A DNA stretch of 64,000 nucleotides from Pristionchus mayeri (GCA_036245805.1 BTRK01000001.1:32250758-32314757); one strand, 5' to 3'; positions 32,870 to 43,304 are shown, numbered from the stretch's first letter. The notes: a model not told the origin generated them from the sequence alone. Numbers and translations are program-made.

Positions 32870-34785
32870 ACGATACAGTTATCACGCGTCTTCTGAGAGA
32901 ATGCATGAAAAAGACACCCCTGAGGAACTAGCTGCAAAAGTTTGAGCAATTTCCAAAAGAAAATTATGGCATATTCTTGTGGAGACGAGAAAACTTTTGT
33001 AGCAGCGATTTGTCCCGGAACCGGCTTTTAGGCATTTTCCGGACTTCGTTCCGGCTCTGACGTCACATGGTTCATTTTTGAGCTACGGTGGTCAGCTTGT
33101 GCTCAAAATGCGCGGAAAATTATTTTAAGAAACTTTCATGTTCACACCAAAGCCGGGCGAGTGCGAAATCGCGTTGAAAATCTCGAAAAACTAGGTCGAG
33201 ATTCATTTAAAAAATCATATCTCGCTTGGAACCCCACCCTTAAGTAGATTTTGACTGCAGTTTCAGAATCAACGTACCCATATTAGTCAAGGGAAAATGC
33301 GAGTGAGAGTCGGTAGGGGTTAGAATATGTTACGGTAATGCAAAATGTGTGCTCAAGTCGCTAATTCGTGAATTACAATTTCTTATTTGTAAGTGGCAAT
33401 CGCTCATATAAATCGTTTCTTTCATAATTATATTGTTACTAACCTAGATATGTTCAATTCCGTTGAAAAAATCGAAGATTTCCACATTTCAAAAAAATCA
33501 TGTTTTTCACCTCGATATTTCTCAAATTTGTAGGTTCCAAACTCAAGATTTCGCGGTCATGTCACGTGTTCACTATATGGATTTTATAGCATGCTAAACC
33601 ATGAGTAATATCTAGTAGTACGGGCCTGCTCAACGATTTTAAAACTCGATTTTTTGACAGTCTAAAACGCTAGATCGAGCGTGTCGGAAAAATAAAAATA
33701 TCGATAGTGAAGTTCATTTTGAGAATTATGGTTATCTACAAATTGGGAAAGTGTTTTAGTAACCTGCGGCGTTAAATACAGGCGAAAATGCGACAGATTT
33801 CACGTTTTTTTTCAGAAATGTCAATTTCTCACTCTCGAAAAATTCGCAAATTTAGAAACGAGAACGTTGACGAATTTCGCATATGTTCCTGACTAAGTAC
33901 TTCATGGAAACATTTTTCAAATTTGTAGATAACCATAATTCTCAAAATGAACTTCACTATCGATATTTTTATTTTTCCGACACGCTCGATCTAGCTTTTA
34001 GAGTGTCAAAAAATCGAGTTTTAAAATCGTTGAGCAGGCCCGTACTACTAGATATTACTCATGGTTTAGCATGCTATAAAATCCATATAGTGAACACGTG
34101 ACATGACCGCGAAATCTTGAGTTTGGAACCTACAAATTTGAGAAATATCGAGGTGAAAAACATGATTTTTTTGAAATGTGGAAATCTTCGATTTTTTCAA
34201 CGGAATTGAACATATCTAGGTTAGTAACAATATAATTATGAAAGAAACGATTTATATGAGCGATTGCCACTTAAAAATAAGAAATTGTAATTCACGAATT
34301 AGCGACTTGAGCACACATTTTGCATTACCGTAACATATTCTAACCCCTACCGACTCTCACTCGCATTTTCCCTTGACTAATATGGGTACGTTGATTCTGA
34401 AACTGCAGTCAAAATCTACTTAAGGGTGGGGTTCCAAGCGAGATATGATTTTTTAAATGAATGTCGACCTAGTTTTTCGAGATTTTCAACGCGATTTCGC
34501 ACTCGCCCGGCTTTGGTGTGAACATGAAAGTTTCTTAAAATAATTTTCCGCGCATTTTGAGCACAAGCTGACCACCGTAGCTCAAAAATGAACCATGTTA
34601 CGTCAGAGCCGGAACGACGTCCGGAAAAATGCCTAAAAGCCGGTTCCGGGACAAATCGCTGCTACAAAAGTTTTCTCGTCTCCACAAGAATCTGCCATAA
34701 TTTTCTTTTGGAAATTGCTCAAACTTTTGCAGCTAGTTCCTCAGGTTCATGCAATCTCTCAGAAGACGCGTGTTATATCGTTAGA
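32870..34785. repeat. 1.9 kb palindromic element
   Basis: Two arms of about 865 bases (left to about 33748, right from about 33912) are near-identical reverse complements around a spacer of about 165 bases. Outer ends: ACGCGTCTTCTGAGAGA at left, TCTCTCAGAAGACGCGT at right. Frames in it are short and mirror each other; no transposase. It lies in intron 1 of the gene at 32707-36732. Confidence 0.82.
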
Positions 34786-34912
34786 TGCAGTTACATCGGA
34801 ACTAAAAAACATAAAACTCGGATTTGAATAACTCTGCGGATGTTCGGTTTCGCTTCTTCCAAATACATTTGGTACACTTGGAAAATGATAAATACTCAAG
34901 GGAGAAATCGTC

Positions 34913-35000
34913 TGACTCTCTCCTGTTTGCATGCTCTCTCGCTTTCTCTAACCTGCAAGACAGCGTGTAAAAGAAGGAGTTTCAGAGCAGTGGTGACCAT
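34913..35000. repeat. GACTCTCTCCTGTTTGCATG dispersed sequence
   Basis: A segment of about 80 bases with GCATGCTCTCTCGCTTTCTC and CTAACC, similar to parts of 28960-29025, 40105-40190 and 58385-58425. Probably a small degenerate hairpin family; the boundaries are uncertain. Confidence 0.4.
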
Positions 35001-35136
35001 TGCGCGTCCAATGCCCTTTATTCAGTGGTATGGACTTGCAAGCGGTCGCCCAATTCAGCACTTCCACCGCTAATCGCAGCAGCATGTGCGGCTGTCCCAT
35101 CAAGGTTAGTTAATTAATTTTAACCAACAAAATTTG

Positions 35137-35190
35137 CAAACTCTTGCAGAGCGCCGCAACGACTAATTGCGAATTTTCTGTGCAAAAAAT
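35137..35190 (-). repeat. Short dispersed repeat in intron 2 of a subfamily-2 gene
   Basis: AAACTCTTGCAGAGCGCCGC then AACGACTAATTGCGAATTTT: reverse orientation of the unit at 7788-7840, again antisense to nothing else and in the homologous intron. Confidence 0.7.
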
Positions 35191-35489
35191 TTGGCTGACT
35201 GAATATTGAGCAAATTTCAGACCCTTGCTTATGCACATCTCCTCTTTCTAACCATCTTCTGCTCTGGACTTTCGATCATGTTCTACTGGCTGTCATTTGC
35301 TTACCCAACGGACGAGGTATTAATAAATGATCATGATTTTATCTTTTGTTGCATTTTTCTCTGCATTTTAAACTCTGAAATCCGGCGATGTATATGGTCG
35401 GAGAAGGAGTAGCTATTTATATTTAAAAGTTATCACGTCTGGTCGAGCAAAATGAATTAGACTGCACAATCTAGCGTACACGTTGCCGA

Positions 35490-35697
35490 AATTCTCAGGT
35501 GGAGGCGCCCAAGTTGGAATCAGCCCTGTTTTATCCTTGGGTGCCTCCCCCAACGCTAAAGTCAATTACATGTTGGATCCAGCCCTGAATGCAACTTGTA
35601 AAGCATTTGATCCAACTTGTAAAGTCACCTTAGCGTAGGGGGAGGCAACCCAAGGATAAAACAGGGTTGATTACAACTTGGGCGCCTCCTCCTGAGT
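35490..35697. repeat. Palindromic element, GGCGCCCAA family, copy 2
   Basis: GGAGGCGCCCAAGTTGGAAT at left and TACAACTTGGGCGCCTCCTC at right. Same family as 6757-6977; here the internal G run is short (GGGGGAGG), so the long run in copy 1 is a later expansion. Confidence 0.78.
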
Positions 35698-37193
35698 TTA
35701 CAATTTGATGATGGCGCCCTTATCAATTCGCACGTCAAGTAAGGGTGTCATCATGAAATGAAAATTATGAAATTGCGTATGTGTATTGAAATATTTTCCC
35801 GATTTTGTGCAACACTAATCTCCCGTATCCAGGTAATGCAGTATCGCAATTTGGAAGGAAAAGAAAACTCTTGTCTTCATTTTCGCGCTTTGCGTGGTGA
35901 GAACAAGACTTTGAAATTCGGCTCACCGCCTTTTTATACACAAAAATCGCAATTAGTCGTTGCAGCGTTCTGTAAGAGTTCTTTTATTCTCGCACACTCC
36001 GAATTTGAAATTCAAATTTAACAATATTAATTTAAGTATCTCATTATTTCGAATGGTATACGAAATAAAAATATTTAACAGATCGAAAAGATTAAAGAAA
36101 ATATCGCAGATTTGTACCACCGTATCGACATGCTTCTTCTGGCTTTATGCAATATACTCGGTCCTTCTCAATGGATGTCACATTTTTGTGAGATTTCTGA
36201 GTCGTAGTATTCAACATTCGAGCCAATCTCTCTTCACCAAACCTCAGCTTGATGCGATGCTAAAAATCGCTGCAACATCATATGACGTATTCCCAGAAGA
36301 AATTTGACAAAGATCCTAACTTTGCAGCGATTTTTTAACACGACATTAGAGAGTGATGCCGTGGAAAATGGCGCCCAGAGTATCTCGGCGCCCAGTAGAG
36401 CTAGCGACTTGGAACTCCGTTTTGGGGGTGCAAAATGATTTTACACGTCATATTCCAAATTTCAAGCCTCGCTAGCTCTACTGGGAGCCGAGATATGAAA
36501 TTGCCGGAATTCAAATAATTCCTCTTCTCCTTGACTGTTTCATCGTTTCCCGGACATATTATCATTTCCAGGACTATAAAATGTTCTTCTCCATTCCTCT
36601 TTGCGTGCTTCCAGTAGCCTACTCTCTACATGCCAATCTGGTTGTGATCTTTGATCTTCTGCCGTTGAACCTCTGAATTTTCAGGTCTTCTGGAGAGTAC
36701 ACGAAATGTTGTCGATGTCTAGAAGGCATTGAATCATGTGTACGATTTATCTATTTTTACATTGACGAAATGTGCGTTTAATTAAGGTTCGCTCCGTCGA
36801 AGTTCTTCGTACGAGAGGCCTTTTCGTAAATCAGAGCTAATTGAATTCGGATTCCATTTTCCGTGTTGATAAAAGCACGATCTATTTAAATTTGTAGTTC
36901 CCGAATAGGAGTCGCCAATAGTTTTTTGACATTATTGAATAGTTTTTTGTTCATAAAGTGTGCATTTCCGTCATTAGCAACAATTTCCCAGAGAAGAAGG
37001 AAACACATGAAGCAGCTGCTCTAGAATGCCCGAAGGGACGTGCAAAAACGGCTGCGTCCAGTGGCTTCGCTCTCTTTCTCCTTTTCCCTCTCCTCTCTCC
37101 TTCTATCTTCTCACTCCCTCTGCCCTTTCTATGACCAGTGTGAACGCCTCAGGCCCTAGCTTCACATTGATTCCGCCCTCAAAGTCTCGCAAC

Positions 37194-40100
37194 ATGGAGG
37201 AACTCCAAAATTCACCACCTCCTCCGGACTTGATCAACTTTGAGTACGTTATTTTTCAGGTTGCATCAAGATGCTGCACTAGGAACTAGAGGCAACATTG
37301 GGTGATTCTCTCTTTTTTTATTTCCCATATTCCTCACAACGTGACAGGCTCTCTGCAGTGTGTAAACGGAGGAGAGACGGACCACTTATCATGCTCTGGC
37401 ACTTCTTCGATATTTGACCCCCCCCCCTTTCCTCGCATTCCCCCACTCATTTCTAGGTATCTCTCCCTGATTTTCGGCCGCACAACCCCTATTCTATGGG
37501 GAGAGAATGAGAAATGATAAAGGAGGGGGGTGGGCCAAATATCGAAGAAGTGTCTAAACTCTCTTGGCTCATAATTGTTGTCAAATCCTCGTTCAGAGAT
37601 ATGGACGCAGAAGCTGATTACGAAATGATAACTTCCGCTGCGAATCACAGCGTCATGTGCGGTCATCCAATTAAGATTAGTTAATTTAGTTATTTTGACA
37701 TAATTTGAAGGGGTTAAACTCTTACAGTACGCCACTACAAATTTATTGTGCAAATTATGGCTGCCTGAATAATGACAACGTTTCAGACGATTGCTTACGC
37801 AAATCTGCTCTTTCTCTCCATCCTCTGCCCGGGATTATCAATCATGTTCTACTGTCTGTCGATCGTGCACCCAAGGCACGCGGATGTATTTGTAAATTAT
37901 CAATGATGAGAAACGGCATTGGAATGAGGCTAGCGACGGCTGCTTCGAGAATCATCTGAATATACAGTAGCGCCAATAAGTATTGAAACGATTTGTTATT
38001 TTGCTATAACTTTTTCGCTGACCTATTTGGCAATTTGGATGTTGTGGTGCTATATGCCAAATCGATCGAGGAATACGATGCACATATTGCGTCATCACGT
38101 GCACCATAACTGATTGCGTAGTGATCACGCATTCGAATTTCACTTTTTCAAACAGGCGTTCTTACAAAGATTTTTCCAGCTTGTCAAACTCTCTGACGTT
38201 GGAGATAGGACCGAGACCTATCCAGAATATAAATTTGAAGTTTCTGCTCAGTCGCTCATTGGCTGTAGCCTTGCTGCAAAATCGAAGTCGAAAATTCAGA
38301 TCTCGGCTTTTAGACGACCTAGAGACTCGTTCAAGGCATCAAAATGATCGGCATCGTGAGGAAAGTTCATCCTGAAAATAAGAAAACAAAACTCTTAATT
38401 TGCAGGGCATGAAAAAATCGCTTTTTCGCATGACCATTTTTTGGACATTCATAACTTTTCCGGAAATGTATATAAAAATCTGGTTTTTTCTTAGTCATGT
38501 TCATAATCTTGTATATGTATGATTCCCAACTTTTTAGAGTGTTTGGTTATCTTACCTGTTCGCGGCGATCGTTTTTCGGAGGCACTTTCGAGTTCCTGAC
38601 CCGCTATTTTCGTTTGCACCCTCCCTCCAACTGCGCCCAAAGTTATTAAAACGTTTCAAAAACTTGGGATTCAGTTCTTCATAACGTGTTGGACATGTAC
38701 ACACAATGACAAAAGTTTTCCTTAACTTTCTCTCAAACATGTTCTCGAAGGGTCATGCCAGCAGGACCACGGTGCACCTCTGAAACACGTTCGCCGCGAA
38801 AAGGAAAGACATCCAAACACTCTAAAAAGTTGGAAATCGTATATATACAACATTATGAACATGACTCTGCAAAAATCAGATTTTTAGATACATTTCCCGA
38901 AAAGTTATGAATGTCCAAAAAATGGCCATGCAAAAAAGTGATTTGTTCATGCCCTAAGGGCAAATTAAGAGTTTTTGTTTTTGTGTTCTCAGGATGAATT
39001 TTACTCACGATGCCGATCATTTTGATGCCTTGAACGAGTCTCTAGGTCGTCTAAAAGCCGAGATCTGATTTTCCGACTTCGATTTTGCAGCAAGGCTGCA
39101 GCCAATGTGCGACCGAGCAGCAACTTCAAATTTATATTCTGGATAGGCCTCGGTTCTATCTCCAACGTCAGAAAGTTTGGCAAGCTGGAAAAAATCTTTG
39201 TAAGAATAACGTCTGTTTGAAAAAGTGAAATTCCAATGCGTCATCACTACGCAATCAGTTAAAGTGCACGTGATGACGCAATATGTGCATCGTATTCCTC
39301 GATCGATTAGTATATAGTACCACAACATTCAAATTGCTAAATAGATCAGCGAAAATGTTATAGCAAAATAACAAATCGATTCAATACTTATTGGCGCTAC
39401 TGTATATTCAGATGATTCTCGAAGCAGCCGTCGCTAGCCTCATTCCAATGCCGTTTCTCATCATTGGATTCATCGCGGTTGTGAAGGAAAACAAAACTCT
39501 GGCCTTCATCTTCGCGCTTTGTGTGGTGGGCACTAGAGTTCATAATTCGGGCCTTCGTCTCTTCATTTCACGCTCTCTAGACCGGTCGAGCAGTGAGAGA
39601 GCGTGTAAAATGAAGATACCGCTATTATGGTTTCTCGCAACCAGTTTCTGGGGAACCCGCCAACAACTGGTCAGGGCACTGGTTAGCAACTGGTTAGCCC
39701 CATTCTAACTGGTTAACCAGTTGTTTTTTATCAGTTGTTAACCAGTTAAAGTGGGCGGAGCTTAGGCAAACGAGTTGCTAACCAGTGCCCTGACCAGTTG
39801 TTCGCGGGTTCCCCAGCAACTGGTTGCGAGAAGCCAGAGTAGATCAGCGCAAGAGAGCGTGCGAACCGAGGAGAGCCTACGCTGATTCGACATATCATTT
39901 TGTGTTAATCATGATTTCCACCTTGTTCCAGTATGCAAAACCTCTGTAGATGTGTTTTGTGAGAACAATATTTTAATAAAACATCTTTCAGATGTTTCTC
40001 ACACTCTTGGCATTCCTTTGCTGGTGTGCAGCGACATACTTAGTCATAGTTGGAAATGTGATCAGTGGAGGTCAAATTCGGGTGAGGCTTCAGTGGCTGC

Positions 40101-40503
40101 AATGGTCTGACTCTCCTCATATCACACGCTCTCAAGTCGGTTAGAGAAAGCGAGAAAGCATGGAATTTGGAGAGAGTAAGACGATTACGTTTCAGTCGAG
40201 TCACCGCATCTTCATTTAGCAATCTCTACAAGTCGAGCATGGAAAATAATAAAATTTTAACCCGAATGATGAACTGTTAAATTATTTCCAAAACATTCAG
40301 ACGCTCTTCTTCATTCCCCTTTGCGGGCTTCCAGTTTCCTACTTGCATCATCTCAATATGGTTGTTGAACTTTGATCTTTGATCTCTGATTGTTGTTCTT
40401 TGACATTTGAACTTCTGATCGTCAGGTCTTCTGGAGAGTACACGAGACGTTGTCGTTGGGAAGGAAGCAGGGATTCAGTTATGTGTACGATTTATTTGTT
40501 TAA
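37194..40503 (+). CDS. Four-pass membrane protein, subfamily 2, start lost and exon 2 donor AT
   Basis: Exons 37194-37243, 37597-37675, 37787-37885, 39412-39525, 39992-40081, 40301-40360, 40426-40503; 189 aa if all are joined. TM1 TIAYANLLFLSILCPGLSIM, TM2 LIPMPFLIIGFIAVVKENK, TM3 MFLTLLAFLCWCAATYLVIV, TM4 TLFFIPLCGLPVSYLHHLN, tail VFWRVHETLSLGRKQ. The ATG used by paralogues is AAG here; the first in-frame ATG is four codons on (MEELQNS). The exon 2 donor reads AAG-ATTAG where the paralogue has AAG-GTTAG; read-through gives a stop two codons later. Intron 3 holds a 1.4 kb Tc1-type palindrome whose end lies 9 bases before exon 4, and an inverted copy of 55 bases of exon 4. Functional status is doubtful. 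Confidence 0.62.
37385..37555. repeat. Palindromic element, CTTCTTCGATATTTG family, copy 2
   Basis: CACTTCTTCGATATTTGACC at left and GGCCAAATATCGAAGAAGTG at right, with C-rich and G-rich inner flanks. Same family as 7466-7632. It lies in intron 1 of the gene at 37194-40503. Confidence 0.78.
37901..37962 (-). repeat. Inverted copy of exon 4 start inside intron 3
   Basis: 62 bases identical, in reverse complement, to 39405-39466, which is the end of intron 3 with its acceptor plus the first 55 bases of exon 4. It abuts the left end of the Tc1-type palindrome, so the inverted duplication spans the element and its right flank. Confidence 0.9.
37965..39402. mobile_element. Tc1/mariner-type palindromic element
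   Basis: The termini CAGTAGCGCCAATAAGTATT and the complementary AATACTTATTGGCGCTACTG are flanked by TA on each side, as expected for Tc1/mariner insertion. The whole 1.44 kb is a palindrome of two diverged arms of about 600 bases around a spacer near 38560-38810. No transposase frame. It is inserted in intron 3 of the gene at 37194-40503. Confidence 0.85.
39626..39840. repeat. Palindromic element, AACTGGTTAGC family
   Basis: TTCTCGCAACCAGTTTCTGG then GGAACCCGCC at left, mirrored at right (GCGGGTTCCCCAGCAACTGG, TTGCGAGAA). The centre is several copies of AACTGGTTA/TAACCAGTT. It lies in intron 4 of the gene at 37194-40503. Confidence 0.78.
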
Positions 40504-40999
40504 ATGGATTGAATATTGTACTAATTAATATTTGAACCGTCGCATTGCTTCGAATGAGGAGTACAAAGAAAAAATGGAAGAGCACTAATTCAACTTTTTT
40601 TGTTGTCGTCTGGATAAAGGGTCTATTTTTTCCATTTGTGAGTAAGCAGTTCCATAATACTCGTCGTTGGTGATCTTAAAGAAGGAGAAACACGAAGAAA
40701 AGATTGTCGTAGAGGACAGAAATCCGATGAGAAATCACTTTATCCGAAATGTCACGGATGACTTTTTCACGAGATATGAGAATGAGTTCGGACGGTTCGT
40801 ACTGAGGGGAAACGTTATCTCTACCTATCACGCTCATCAGAATGCATTACGTGCTCATCTTTTATTCGTGTTACACCTTCTTTAATGATAGTATGCAGAT
40901 TTTCGAATGATCGTGTTTTTGTTGGCTAATTAATTTATTAATAGATTGCGCGATTCGTAGCTATGCAACTGTTAATGAAAAAATAAAAACGTGCACACT

Positions 41000-41113
41000 A
41001 GAGTTCGAGAAACGATACCACAAAAAATGATACCTCTCTCCATTCTCCACACTCTCTAGTCGATCGGCGAGAGAGTGCAAAGAATGAAGAGAGCGTCGTA
41101 TCCTTTCTCGAAC
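41000..41113. repeat. Palindromic element CACTAGAGTTCGAGAAACG
   Basis: CACTAGAGTTCGAGAAACGA at left, TTTCTCGAACTCTAGTG at right, with an inner GAGAGAGTG arm pair. It is inserted in the distal promoter copy; the proximal copy lacks it. Confidence 0.8.
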
Positions 41114-41394
41114 TCTAGTGCACACCAACACTCAGAAAGTATACTCGACCCGGTCACTCTTTTCTTCTCTCCTCTTTTTCTTTTTCTCATTCACTACTTC
41201 TTTGCACGATGAGTTATTCTCAGAAGGAAAGAAGAAAATAAAAAGAAAAAAGAAAAATTAAAGCAGCCCGCTCTAGAGTTCTCTTTTCGAGGTTTCGTTG
41301 ATCGACCTCTACATCTCTTATATCTGCCGGTCCAATAGTAAGGTTTCAATTTTCAGGTCATTCATGTGTCAGGTCTCACTATTTTTAGTGATCT

Positions 41395-41910
41395 TACATG
41401 GGAATGGTCTGACGACACATGCCCCGATCTTCACCAAAATTGGAGGGTATACTAAATCGACTGTGCTGATTTCAATTTCGTTGTCAAAATCTGCCAAATA
41501 GGTCATTGAAAAATCTAGAAATCCTCTTGAGGTCATATACTCGACCGTAAGGAGGTTCGCTGATTAAGTGGGGTAGTTTTGTGACTGGTTCCAGAAAAAA
41601 CTTTTAAAACTAGTTTTTCATACTTCGACATTGATTGTGGACACACCAACAAAAAGCAAAAAATGTTTGGCCATGGGCAGGAGTCGAACCCCCGAAGACC
41701 GGGCGTTGCTCCTCATCCACCCCACTAGGCCACCACAGAGAGGAGCTGAGGAGAGGAGCTGAAGAAACTCCTAACATCTCAATGGAAAATTATCGATTTT
41801 TTCAATGACCTATTTGGCAGATTATGAAAACGAATTTGGAATCAGGATAGTCGATTTAGAATATCCTCAAATTTTGGTGAAGATCGGAATATGTGTCCAG
41901 AGACCAAGCC
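41395..41910. repeat. Palindromic element with tRNA-like centre
   Basis: Arms of about 120 bases (GATCTTCACCAAAATTGGAG at left, mirrored at 41868-41887) flank a centre that contains, on the minus strand (41667-41738), a tRNA-like sequence with GTGGCCTAGTGGGGTGG and GGTTCGACTCC, followed by a T run. It resembles a tRNA-derived SINE body; the stems are imperfect, so it is not a functional tRNA. Confidence 0.65.
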
Positions 41911-42299
41911 TTTCAAATGGTCGAGTATTTATTGACTGTTCTAATAAATTTATTGATGATTACTTCGTACCTATCATCACATCATGCAACTGTTCACCAA
42001 AGAATAAAAACGTGCACACTAACACTCATAAAAATGCCGCCCCAGTCACTCTTTTCTGCTCGTGCCCTTCTTTTTCTCATGGACTGCATCTTTTACCGAT
42101 GAGTTATTCTCAGAAACGGAGCGAATAAAAGAAAAATAACGAAAGAAAAATTATAGCAGCCCGCTCTAGAGTTCTCTCTTCGAGGTTTCATTTCTCGAGG
42201 TTTCGTTTCTCGACCTCTATAACTCTCATCTCTGCCTGTCCAGTAACCATATAACCCCACTTTCGAACCAATTTTCCTATCCCAGTTCCCACATCGGAG

Positions 42300-43304
42300 A
42301 TGTCCGCAGCGGAATCTAGCAAGCTTGTATCCGAAGCCGGAAAATCTAGAGCCGGTGATTCTCGTGCTGCATTTACCGGTTCTGGCTGGAAACTCGATCG
42401 GATTTCAATGTGCTTCCTGCCATTAAGGGTGAGTTATTCTACATTTTCTGCTAGATTTTTGAAAAAGGTTTAAATTTGAAAAAAACAAAATTTCAGACGA
42501 TTGCAACAGCGTATCTTCTCATAATGTTCGTTTCTTGCGGTCTCGCCTTTCTGCTGATACTCCAAGCTATCGAAGGCGTTACGCATGTTTGTTTTTTTCC
42601 TGAACAATCAACGTACATTATTCACTAAACTTCTCAGATGAGTAATAAAGTTTGCGTTTTTGAATGACATTTTCCGAGTTTTGCAGCCTTTGACAATCCT
42701 CGTGGCCGTCTGCTGCGCTCTTCCAGTGCCCTTTCTCATCGTCGGATTTATCGCCGTATGCAAGAATAACCACGGAATGGCCATCATCTTCGAGGGATAC
42801 ATGGTGAGCATCTGGGTTTCAGGGGATCAGGGTGGCTACAGTCTTCGAGGGATATACGAGGGTTTCCCATATTAGATAAATTCGAATTTCGGGTAGGTTA
42901 CAGAAGCACGATACAGATGATTCGTCCAGAGCAATCACAATATACTTAATCTTTGGTCTTTACAGATCTTTCTAGCAGTGATTACTCTAATTGCCTGGAC
43001 GATGCTAATTATATATTCTGTGATGTACTATTTTACAAATGGCGAGGTAAATTCGAGTTTTAACCATTTTCGTTGTCCATATCGAACGAGAGGGAGAGTG
43101 AATGTGTGCATTACGAAGCAACAGCGGTTTCGTTTTTAACAATACTTTTTTACCATTTTTAAAAAAATTTTTACCGATATATTTCAGGTTCGTCATGAAC
43201 CCATCCATAATCCGCTTCTGGCATTGACAGTCATGCTCTTTACTCTCCACGCATGCTATATTTTCTACAAGTTCCAGAAGTCGCTGAGTGCGAGAAATAG
43301 TTGA
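42300..43304 (+). CDS. Four-pass membrane protein, subfamily 1
   Basis: Five phase-0 exons with GT-AG splices: 42300-42428, 42497-42586, 42687-42803, 42966-43046, 43188-43304; 177 aa. Head MSAAESSKLVSEAGKS (43 codons), TM1 (TIATAYLLIMFVSCGLAFLL), TM2 (ALPVPFLIVGFIAVCKNNHG then FEGYM), TM3 (IFLAVITLIAWTMLIIYSV), TM4 (LLALTVMLFTLHACYIFYKF), tail QKSLSARNS. It is the complete plus-strand counterpart of 4647-5766; the two TM1 exons differ at only a few residues. After exon 3, parts of the intron repeat the end of that exon (CTTCGAGGGATA at 42842-42853). No defect is visible, so it is likely functional. Function unknown. Confidence 0.9.

Larger units (their letters stand above)
32707..36732 (+). 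pseudogene. Subfamily-2 four-pass gene with degraded exon 4
   Basis: Recognisable exons: 32707-32768 (MSRNIEELKSS), 35026-35104 (ends MCGCPIK), 35221-35316 (TM1, TLAYAHLLFLTIFCSGLSIM), about 35834-35891 (only the end of TM2, IAIWKEKKTLVFIFALCV), 36110-36187 (TM3), 36572-36640 (TM4, IPLCVLPVAYSLHANL) and 36685-36732 (VFWRVHEMLSMSRRH). The first two thirds of exon 4, including the PxPFL signature, cannot be read; the corresponding DNA has an in-frame stop. Exons 1-3 and 5-7 are otherwise intact with GT-AG sites, so loss appears recent. Intron 1 holds a 1.9 kb palindrome, and intron 3 holds the element at 35490-35697. Confidence 0.65.
40504..42299 (+). promoter_or_regulatory. Duplicated promoter region of the 42300 gene
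   Basis: Two direct copies of the same upstream sequence: about 40940-41335 and about 41935-42260. They share AATAAAAACGTGCACACTA, a TCACTCTTTTCT tract, GATGAGTTATTCTCAGAA, GCAGCCCGCTCTAGAGTTCT and TCTCGACCTCTA. Only the second is followed by the gene. Between them lies a tRNA-like palindrome (41395-41910). The proximal copy has TGAGTTATTCTCAGAA at 42100-42115 and a TATA-like CCATATAACCCC at 42248-42259. Confidence 0.6.
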
